DNA of 64,000 nt from assembly GCA_963995525.1 (NCBI GenBank), contig OZ023209.1, forward strand, positions 31,927,295 to 31,991,294, written 5' to 3'. The position numbers and the translations under genes were made by a program. The DNA is from Escarpia spicata. Its lineage: Eukaryota; Annelida; Polychaeta; Sabellida; Siboglinidae. Below the pieces are notes generated by a model. It was given only the letters and a program-made list of their open reading frames with translations, searched no databases and had not been told where the DNA came from. Positions 40,001 to 52,000 of this stretch are shown here, one piece after another (positions within the stretch are counted from its first letter, which is position 1; each line of letters starts with the position of its first letter).

Positions 40001-43000
40001 GCAGCATAGTTGTATGTATAATATTACTTGATTTAGTGCAGCATAGTTGTATGTATAATATTACTTGATGTAGTGCAGCATAGTTGTATGACTAATATTA
40101 CTTGATGTAGTGCAGCATAGTTGTATGTCTAATATTACTTGATGTAGTGCAGCATAGTTGTATGTCTAATATTACTTGATGTAGTGCAGTGTAGTTGTAT
40201 GTCTAATATTACTTGATGTAGTGCAGCATAGTTGTATGTCTAATATTACTTGATGTAGTGCAGTGTAGTTGTATGTCTAATATTACTTGATGTAGTGCAG
40301 CATAGTTGTATGTCTAATATTACTTGATGTAGTGCAGCATAGTTGTATGTCTAATATTACTTGATGTAGTGCAGCATAGTTGTATGTCTAATATTACTTG
40401 ATGTAGTGCAGCATAGTTGTATGTCTAATATTACTTGATGTAGTGCAGCATAGTTGTATGTCTAATATTACTTGATGTAGTGCAGCATAGTTGTATGTCT
40501 AATATTACTTGATGTAGTGCAGTGTAGTTGTATGTCTAATATTACTTGATGTAGTGCAGCATAGTTGTATGTCTAATATTACTTGATGTAGTGCAGTGTA
40601 GTTGTATGTCTAATATTACTTGATGTAGTGCAGCATAGTTGTATGTCTAATATTACTTGATGTAGTGCAGCATAGTTGTATGTCTAATATTACTTGATGT
40701 AGTGCAGCATAGTTGTATGTCTAATATTACTTGATGTAGTGCAGCATAGTTGTATGTCTAATATTACTTGATGTAGTGCAGCATAGTTGTATGTCTAATA
40801 TTACTTGATGTAGTGCAGCATAGTTGTATGTCTAATATTACTTGATGTAGTGCAGTGTAGTTGTATGTCTAATATTACTTGATGTAGTGCAGCATAGTTG
40901 TATGTCTAATATTACTTGATGTAGTGCAGCATAGTTGTATGTCTAATATTACTTGATGTAGTGCAGCATAGTTGTATGTCTAATATTACTTGATGTAGTG
41001 CAGTGTAGTTGTATGTCTAATATTACTTGATGTAGTGCAGCATAGTTGTATGTCTAATATTACTTGATGTAGTGCAGCATAGTTGTATGTCTAATATTAC
41101 TTGATGTAGTGCAGCGTAGTTGTATGTCTAATATTACTTGATGTAGTGCAGCATAGTTGTATGTCTAATATTACTTGATGTAGTGCAGTGTAGTTGTATG
41201 TCTAATATTACTTGATGTAGTGCAGCATAGTTGTATGTCTAATATTACTTGATGTAGTGCAGCATAGTTGTATGACTAATATTACTTGATGTAGTGCAGC
41301 ATAGTTGTATGTCTAATATTACTTGATGTAGTGCAGTGTAGTTGTATGTCTAATATTACTTGATGTAGTGCAGCATAGTTGTATGTCTAATATTACTTGA
41401 TGTAGTGCAGCATAGTTGTATGTCTAATATTACTTGATGTGCAGCATAGTTGTATGACTAATATTACTTGATGTAGTGCAGCATAGTTGTATGACTAATA
41501 TTACTTGATGTAGTGCAGCATAGTTGTATGTCTAATATTACTTGATGTATTGCAGTATAGTTGTATGACTAATATTCCATAACAACATGTGTCTCAAATT
41601 GTTTCTCACAATTTTCTTTGAAAATGTTCACTTTGTTGCATGCTTATACATCCAATATGTCTGACTAATGACACATCTCATGTTAGATCCGGTGATATGG
41701 TAACAAGCACAGAAACTCGAGAGTGGCAGAAACTGTTCCTATGACTACATATACAGCTTTGAAATGTTGTTCTTGTTGTAGGGATTCTCCTCTGGTCTCT
41801 ACGCTTTCTTTCGAGATCCCCAGGGGGAGCCACTAACAAAGAGATCACCATCTACGGGAAAACCCGACTTCAACTACGAGTATGACAGTGGTTTTTAACA
41901 GTTTCTTTCTTCGGTTAACTGTCTGGTATGGCAGGTTTTCTGTCACTGTTATTGACATTTTGTATTGCTTTCTGCGGTGTATTTGTACAGCTTTTATTCA
42001 TCATGAAAACATAAAACAAGGCAAGTTTTACTGCACATCTGGTGAACTTAATAGTAGAAACTCTATATTAAAAAATGTGTAAGTTCACTAGCAAACTTTT
42101 TCACCTTCAGTTATGTTGACAGACACTTACTTTGAGAAGTTTTCAGCAGTTTTCAAGATATTGATTTGCAAATCATAATCTAAGATTAGTTGAGACAACA
42201 TAGAAAGTGAAGATTAATAGAGCATAGCTTAGTTATTGAAGACATGCAACATGTTGTTAAACCATCATCAAGTACACAGAGTGGAGTTGGGTAAATCTAT
42301 AATCATTGATTATATTATATCTATCAGTATATATTGCCATTACAGCCAGTTATTATTTTACATTCTATGTTATATTCAGATGTTGATTAAGTGAAAAATC
42401 TATCAATTTTGCAATACTACTAATGTTTCTAATTTTTATGTTGTCATATTTTCCATGATTTGCATGTTTGTAACACACTTATTACACCTGTGTAACACAT
42501 GTATAACACCATTGTAACACCCTTGTTACACCCCTGTAACACTCACTACACCTTTGTAACGTGCTTGTAACACACCTGTAATACCCGTGTAACACCCATG
42601 TTACATCCATGTAACACCCTTGTTGCACCCTTGTTACACACATGTAACATCTTTGTACACCCCCAACAGGACGGAGTTGTACCAGTGGAGCAGCAAGGTC
42701 GTGAGGGAGGTGACCAGGTTCAACTGGAGGGTACGGGGTGCCAACATCACACGCACATTCAGCCTCCTCGTCACCCCCAGGGTTGTTGTGAGTAAACTCA
42801 TTTCTCAGCTACAGGTAACAAAAGTGGTGACCCTATGTTTGAACATGGACAGGACTTATATTTTCACCAGTGCAAGGAGCATCTTGTTTTAATTACAGTA
42901 GATTAACAAAATAAAAACAATTATTTATATAACTATGCAAAGGCATGTGCCAGAAGTCACCAGAAAAACAGCATTCAAAGTTTACATCCTGGTAGAGAAT

Positions 43001-46000
43001 TTGCACGATTACCAGTTCACTAAGCAGTGTGAATGAGTATCTGGCAATAGACACTGGTGGATATTTGTGTATGAATATGAAGTCTTTGTGCATTAACTGC
43101 AGTAGGACTGAATGCTTCCCAGAGAAGTCGAGATGGCATTCGATTGAACAGGTCTGCCAGGGAGTAAAGTCTAAAGTACTTTGAACAGTCCTAAGGACTC
43201 GATACTGCGCTATATAAGAACTTTTTTACAAACATAACTTCATTGCAGGAAGAGGTTAGAAAATATTTTGCATGCCCGACACTAGAGGGCGCTGAACTGG
43301 AGAACCAAGGCACCCTGGGAACCGCTCTCACCCACTGGGAGAAGAGGGTGTTTGAGGTGAGATGTTTACCTGTCCACGCAATCCTTTTCCTGCTGTTCAA
43401 TATTTCAATATTCCCACCTATTTTGTATGGATTTGTGGTACGTAGCTAGCTACGTTTTATGTTATTTCAATAAATGTATGGCAATGGGTGCACTTTAAAG
43501 TTATAGATATTTCAAATATGACATCATAATTTGTATAACGTTTTGTATGAGGATAGTTTAGGTTGATATTTTTAATTTCATTCCTGAATTCTTATGGAGA
43601 AATGTAATGTGGACCTGTTAAAATGAAAAACAATGTGGACACTATGCCATGAGATTGTTGTCCAAATGCTTAGGCGACACCAATTTTATTATTCGGATTA
43701 CAGACCCGTTGTTTTTGACAAAACGTAAATAAAATAAAATTGCAATTTTGAACTTTTATTTCTGATCGAAATGCCAAACCAATGGTTTTGTATCAATTCA
43801 TCGAGTATATACGCATCATACCAAACATTGTATGTTAAACATTGTTTCATTGGTTGTCGTGCATCTTCGGTCTACGATCCAACGAATCCGCAAAGATCCA
43901 GTTTGTCATTAATTGATCTAAACTATGGCTGGACCAGACGCTGCAGTGTGGTTTTGTATCAAGAAATTGAAGTTTGGTGCTGCTTCCCAAAAGGAAGTAA
44001 CAGAATTTAAATTGTCTGACGTGATCAGATTGTTGCGGATGCTACATTAGCAATTCAACGTTTAACACATTTATTTTCTTAAACGATGATAACGTTAGTG
44101 CCACTGAAATGAAGCGAAAAGGCAACCCAAAGGCTGACATTTTAGACATGATGCAAACTAGCAATAAAGAAAATAAATTGCCAACGCGCAATGCAGGCGA
44201 AACCAGTAACGTGTGCATGTTTAACGCGCTACTCATTATGTCTACATGCAAAAATCTGAACATCTGATTTTTGCCAATCAAGTTAACACGCTGGGAAAAA
44301 GGGTTGTAGACACTCTCTTCAGTGCCTGCCTAGTCAGCATTGCATTGCATTACATCGGAATAGAATAATGTAGTTATATTTGGAGGTACGACAATGAAAT
44401 CCTAATTATGCCAGTCAAATTAATATTATCACAGGAAGATATATCCTGTCTCTAATCTACACGTTTATGGCTGTAATGTTAACACACCATAATGGCATCT
44501 GGCAAGTCTTGTCATCAGTACTTGTTATTCTAATAGTCTTCAACTTTTATTAAACTTTCATAAAAGTACGTGTCTAGTAAATTTTGATACAAGGCTAAAT
44601 AATTTTGTTTAGCAATGTACTGAACGGCTCATATGATAATTTACGTATTTACACAAAACACCTTTCTTGTGCAATGGCTTTTATTTTTATTCCTTCCTCC
44701 TCCTTAACAAAAATCTCTAATCCTAACAATAAAATTGGCATGGCTTTACAACCATCAGTTGTCCAAATTTGTATGAGCATGATATCATTGTTTATCCAGC
44801 CTCGTTTTGTATTTAAATGATATGTTAAGGGCTGCAATGATCGGCCATAGTTGCACATTTCCTCATTGAAAATCAGAAAGAGGAGAGGTTATTTTAAATG
44901 TTGTTTAGATCGTGTATAACTTGTTTGGCTGTAGAATGAAGCGATGACAGGGTCTTTTACTCAGCACCCTGTCATATCACGCATCACCTTGGCCTTGATG
45001 GAGGACACAGGGTAAGACTGTTGCAAAAACGTACAGTTGTACAAAATTGCCTTGACACAAGCTGTGTGTTGTAAGAGTGTAAGCAGCACTTGGATGAAAT
45101 CTGTTAGAAAGTTCCTTTGATTTGTGTTATAGAACATTGCAGTGCACAATGGAGTGTGACTTAGCAAAAGTAATTTAACGATGTATTATCTTAGAAAAGT
45201 TATTTTCTGTAATACACTGTACTATCAATGGAATATAGTTACAAGTTGTAATTATTAGTTAGCTTAAGATACCTTCACCAGTAAGTTAAATTTTAGATAT
45301 GCATGAAATAAAATGAATTTTCATGAAGAGTGTTCAGTAATCTAAGTCAAATTATTACACTTCATGTGCAATACGTCCGGAACTATTTTGCTTCGTCATG
45401 ACACCGTAAATGAATTCAAAATAAAAATGTTTTAAATGTGCATGAAAACCAACTGGAGAGACAGAGTCCACACCTGGGTAGTTCCCATCACAGAGTTTGA
45501 ATTGGCTAAGTTCAGTCATTAGAAGTCAAATAAATACGAAATGATACCTTTGTTACAAGCATTCCGCTGCACTTGATGGCATAATAACACACATTGTCGA
45601 ATGTGGCATGTGGTCTTGCTAATTATATGTGCTACTACACAACCATCTCGTTTGCAGTTACAACTGCATACATTTTGTGAAGTCGCAATTTGATATAAAA
45701 ATGAAGCGAGTGTGTGCCTTCGTTGCGCAGGTGGTACCGGGCGAACTATGCATATGCGGAGGAGTTGACCTGGGGACGAGGGATGGGCTGTGACTTCGTC
45801 AAGTTGAGTTGTCTTGAGTGGATGCAGACACGGGCAGCAAGGTAGGGGACCATTGTGGCAGTTTAGGATTCCATATGTGTGGTAAGCATGTACCCACGCC
45901 GAGTGGGGAATGCCTCTGAGTGATGTTACGTTTGGGAATTTCCTATCTGATTCCACTGTGGATACTATTCGAATTGCTACACGGAGCGATTCAGTTTGCT

Positions 46001-49000
46001 GCATCTGCATGACAAAACTCACCCGCATATGTACTTACAGAACTACTTCTAATAATTTCTGCTGGGCACTATATTCGTTGTTTTGCCGCATCGGCACGCT
46101 GTTTCCATATACCGTATCCATTCTTTTTAGCATACAGTACGCTTGAGAAATATTCTTAAGGTTACAAAAATTCTGTTTCTCAAACCAGTGTGAAAATAAC
46201 AAAATGGTGACGCCACATGCTGAAAATTATGAGTATTTTTACTCTCTACTGTGGTCCGTTATGTGGTGCCACTAGATCATTCATTTCCATTTAAAAAAAA
46301 CATGGCACGTGCCACTTTGAATTAGAAAACACATTTTTGTCAAATATTTATGGTTACCATATATTTAAAAGTACTTTTCATTGGAGAGACAAATTAGCAG
46401 TGGACAGCAAAAGACAAACGATCGGCATGACAGTGGTAAGACACGGACAAAGTCATAGGGCAGGTGATGCCATCCTCTGCATACATTCAAATTTAGTTCA
46501 CGTCAATGTAAGTGAAGCTAACTGGAAGTGATTTATACATCCATGTGATGGTGATTTTGTGGCCAAAGGGATACTGGAACTTTGCAAAGGCTGTGGATGG
46601 AGGTGGAACTTTCTTTCTCATACTGTCAATGGTTGACAGGGAATTACAATAAATGATGGATCCAGTGGTCAGTTTTAGTTACAGACTGATATCAGACCCT
46701 GCTGGAAAAGGGGGGTGTATGCTAAGTAGGGCATGTATGCTAAAAAAACGAATACGGTATATGAAATCCTAGCTTAGGGGGTGGTCGGATTGAGTTAACA
46801 ACTTCCAAAATACGTAGAACATCATGTATCAGATATGGGTAGGTGGTTGGTTGGTAGTCACCATTTTGAAAGGGAAAGTATTTCATAAGTGTTAAACGTC
46901 TGCATTCTTCTTTTCCATAATAACTGTGAATACAATTTAAAAAATCATGTATGTATTATAATAGTATTGTGATAAAAAATATGTAATGCTGGGAAATAAA
47001 TCAATACAGTTGCACCACCTATTGAATGGAAAATGTATTAATACATATTAAGCTATTGTAAATATCAGAAACTGGCAGCATCATGGGTAATGTCACATCT
47101 GGCAGATATTGCCTGTAATTTGGGACACCGTGTATCGGTGGGGTTGGGTGGTGGGTGGGTGGTGTTGGTTTGAACCAAAACAAAATCCATTACGATTTTC
47201 TGGACTTTATGAATCCACCCCTAAAGAGATGTTTCAGTGTGTTGTAAGTGTTTTCTTATTGCAATTCTGTGACATGTCTGGGTTATGTGCAATCGCTCTG
47301 AGATGCGGTTTTATGCATGTTAATACATGTCTGCTGCTGCGGACTTGAATACAGTCAGGAAACTGTTAATAGAGGTCGCTACCATGAATCCAATAATGAC
47401 CCAAACAGCCGTTCCTTAAAATTGCAGCAACAGGAGATTGGAGGGGATTAGTATTTTTTTTAATGCTGACAGCTGACCAACGAATATATGCAGATTTTGA
47501 GGGTGGGTAGTGGAAATGTTGTGTTTTGTGTGATATGTTGGTTGCCATATTGAAACATTCTACAGTATATTTGGTTAACAATTCTACTGTGCCACAGTTC
47601 CAAGGGGAACATGTGTAAATAATGTATATATGTTTCTTCAAAATAGTTGTCACCTGGCTGTGAACGAGTCTTTGCAGACAGACTTCGATACACTCCGTCC
47701 AGTCTTATTCACCGAAGTGTGTTCTGCTACAGTGGCGCTCCCATCTACCCATTCTGCGACCGAGTGAGAAGTTCTCCAATCAGGACGGAATGTTCGCCCA
47801 ACCAAGACTCTGTCGCTGTCTGTAACCTCGTTGAGTATCGCACAGAGCTGCCCTCTATGTACCAGGTATGTCGCTGTTTATTCGTCAGTAAGGACATATA
47901 CAGAAACACTTCTAAGTAGAATTCAGGTATTTGACTTTGAGATATAGGCACCTTCTCGAAACATAAATGTTTGATATCATTTGGTTTCAAATCCAATTGG
48001 TTTCACGGTGGTTTAGCGACTGTCTTGTCATCACTCGGAGAAGCTCATGATGAAGTTGCTTTTACAGAACTTCCGAGAACTCTCGTCGGTAGACCCCAAG
48101 CAAATTTCTCAATACGGAGGACTGGTGCAACTTGCTGACTACTGCCCATTTGTACAGGTATGATAACTACAGCCACTTTTGTACAGGTATGTTAACTACA
48201 GCCCCTTTTGTACAGGTATGTTAACTACAGCCCCTTTTGTACAGGTATGTTAACTACAGCCCCTTTTGTACAGGTATGTTAACTACAGCCCCTTTTGTAC
48301 AGGTATGTTAACTACAGCCCCTTTTGTACAGGTATGTTAACTACAGCCCCTTTTTTACATGTATGTCAACTACTGCACATTTGTACAGGTATGTTAACTA
48401 CAGCCCCTTTTGTACAGGTATGTTAACTACTGCCCATTTGTACCAGTATGTTAACTACAGCCCTTTTTGTACAGGTATGTTAACTACAGCCCCTTTTGTA
48501 TAGGTATGTTAACTGCTGCCTACATGTACAGGGACGTTCACTACTGTCCATTTCTATAGGTACATTTACTGTAGACCTCTGTACAGATATTTTAACTACA
48601 ACCGTTTTATACACGGTACATTAACAACTGCCCATTTGTACAGATACATTAACTTCTGCCCATTGAATACAGTCTACTGACACCCCTTTTCAGGTACGCC
48701 GCCATATGATTTGTCAGATGACATAAGTCAATATTACATTGTTCTACTTTGTAGTTTGTAGCTGCAATGTGTCTGGCCTTTGATACATTGCAGGCAGCCG
48801 TCATATATTGCAGTGTTGTTGATGCTAACTATTCATGTTGTTTGTGTGTCAGGCATTCCACTGGCAGAAAGAAGATAGCGGAGAAAGAGGAACTAAATGT
48901 TCCATCCACCAGAACAATGCAGGTTTGTCATCGATTCTCCTCAACTGATGTTGCTGGGCATTATAGATATTCCCTGTGCCAACAAAAAATGACCGTCCAC

Positions 49001-52000
49001 CAGGTGGCACTACATGTACATTAATGCAGAAGACAGTTTCCTGGAGTGTTTGTAAACAACGTTTCTTATGAGATATATAATTTGAGCAGTTGTTCTCATT
49101 AATGCAAGTTTTGTAAATTAACTAATTTAGTGGGTCACCAGACCCTCAGTCATTTCATGTTGTTGTAAAAGTTTACTTTTCGATACCGCCTGATAGGTTG
49201 GAGCATAAATAACATATGTGGTGTGAGTGTACAGCGATCACCCCCCTTGGGAGTCATGGGGGCACCTTTAAGCAACAATCTTGAAACAGCCCTAATTCTA
49301 AATCGTTCGTTCTTCATCAACGTATTATGTCTCTACGGATTTGAAATTTGGAGTAGCAACTTTTATGTGCAATGCAATTTTTGTATGGAGGCACCCTTTT
49401 TGAAGTTTTTTGCAAATTGCAAAAAATTGTCAAATCATGTAATTTTCATGATATTTTCCTAACTATTTCCACACTTAGCCAATCAGTTTAACTCTTAACT
49501 TTGCCTAACCTAGACTAAATTGCAAAAGAAACCCCAAACTCCTGCCAAGCAAAAATAAATTGATACTATATGGGAGAATGTAACTAATTTTGTATGTTGA
49601 CTGCTACCATGTCAGAGCAATATTAATATTATGCCACCTGACGGAATATTTGTAAAACGGCCTTTATTTATGAACCATTCATCCTACATCAACGTATGAT
49701 GTATCTAGAAATTCAAAATGAGGAGTAGCAGCTATTAGGTTATTTTTGTGTGTGTAATAACAACCATATTGATGTTATTTGCAAAAATACATAAAATTGT
49801 GTTATTCTAATGCTAATTTCCCTCACTGTTTCCAACAATAACCGATCAATCTAGGACTGAACATCGCCTAACCTAGATTAAATTTCAGAAGAAACACCAT
49901 GCTCCTTCCGAATAAAATATAAATAATATAATTGATAGTATATGGGAGAAAGTGACTTATTTTCCATATTAATGTGTATCATGAGGTACTTTTAAGAGAA
50001 CAATGTGAACCGTGTCTAACTTCTTAACCGTTCAATACACATCAAAGTGCAATGTCTGTGGATTCGAAATAAGGAGTAGCAACTTTTATGTTGAATGTTG
50101 TTTGTGTGTTGAGGCAAAGTTAATTTCATAGCGCTCAAGAACCGTGTAAAGTTGGTTCACAACAATTTGGACGATTAGGTACCTGTGAGTCCGTCCTTCC
50201 TCACTCATATAAGTCGAATCCAACAGAGGGTCAGAAGCTCTCCACTTATCAACCTACGAAAGTGGTAATTGCAATGAGTTTGTTTGAAGAAGACAAGAAG
50301 GATGAAGTAGAATTGATAAATACAGTACATCAGGAGCTTCGTGGAGGGCCAGAAATGGATGCAGTTGTTCTGGTCATGTGGTCTTTGTATCACGATTCTC
50401 GATTAGATGGTTTTGGAAGATCTGTAAAATACATTGAAGCCCACTCGCCCATTTTCCACAATAAAGCAGCTGTTCTAGACATGATTCTATCAAGACAGTA
50501 TGAAGCACCTCAACACGTCCCACTGCTGGTGGTGGATCAACACGTCCCGCTGCTGGTGGTGGATCAACACGTCCCGCTGCTGGAGGTGGATCAACACGTC
50601 CCGCTGCTGGTGGTGGATCAACACGTCCCGCTGCTGGTGGTGGATCAACACGTCCCGCTGCTGGTGGTGGTGGATCAACCAGGTTAAGACATTGCCAAGG
50701 GAAATCAATTGACATTCTCAGAAACTCTCTCAGTGAAGACAAGTTTGTTATGATGCTCTAGATGGCCTGATGTTCTGACCGAAGCCATGATCACTAAGAA
50801 TGTGTCAGCAGCCTATCACAAAGTGATAGCTTTTATTGGATAATCTTATGACGCGGATGCACAAGGATAGTGGAACCGAATTGCCTCTTGAAGATATGTT
50901 CGCCGTGGTTGCATGAGAGAATTATACAGTCGTACCATGCTGGCTACTGGTGCACAAGTTCCAACAAATTATCTTCATGTTTGTCCGAGCACACTGAGAG
51001 AGGAAATTCAAGCTATGGTTGACAACTTGACACACTGAAGCTGCTCTCACCTCTGGTATTTCTCTCGATCACCAGAATTATGTCCGGTGGATTCCCTCTT
51101 CTTTCGAGACCACAATGTGTTTCTTCCAAGCAAAATGAGTGAGATGAGGGTCAGTAGATGAAAACAAGGAGCAGTCGACGGTTCTCAACAATACCGATTG
51201 ACCAAGACAAGGGCAAATGAAGTGCTACAAAGAAGGCTGTGCATACCAGGAACATTTTTGATGTCGCCTTAGGAATTTGTTAGGAGCCTTAATGAACGGA
51301 GAATGTCATTTTGAAAAAAGAGCATGAGGACTCAATTATGATGGACAACAAGGTGTGTGTTACGTATGTTGGTGGCTTGAATCGAAGGAATAAAAGCTTC
51401 ATGGAAAATGTGCTGATTCCGAATGCCTTGTACCTGATCACACCAATCAAGCGCAACAACTTATCCAATAACACAGATAGCAGAAAGTCCAAATGCAGCA
51501 CACTTCACAGATCACGTTAACTACAGTACAGGCAAACTCACTGTACATGAGAGCCGAGGAGAAGAACTGGAGGAGTCGTCTCAAGGGAACCTCAACTGAA
51601 GCCCCAAGTCTGACTTTTTTTAATGCAATCTTGAAACCAGTAAAAGTCTCAATTATGTGTGACCGGATTCTTACAACGTTTTGTCATCGATGGTGCAGCA
51701 CTGATCCATTCAACTAGACGAATGGCTTTGTTAGAACAACCTACCTACCACAGGTAGGTTGTTCTAACTTTTATTTGGATTGCATGTTTAATATGCAAAA
51801 CATGCTATGATACAATATATAAGCAGGACAAACTCCAGCAGCCTCCTCATCTCTAGATATATCACAAGTTGATGTAGGATGAACCATTCACAAAATTAGG
51901 GTCATTTTACGAACTTTCCATCAAATCTGTTTGTCAGTCAGTGATTAGTGCTCCAACGTCTCAGTGTTATTGTCAATTTTTTAAACAACCCTGAGTGAGT

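Noticed and set aside
37905..41575. CRISPR-like array of 37-bp direct repeats
   Set aside because: No spacers between units and a eukaryotic intron context; it is a minisatellite.
45519..46028. 169-codon frame on the minus strand
   Set aside because: Antisense to LMLN exon J with no family similarity; a shadow frame.
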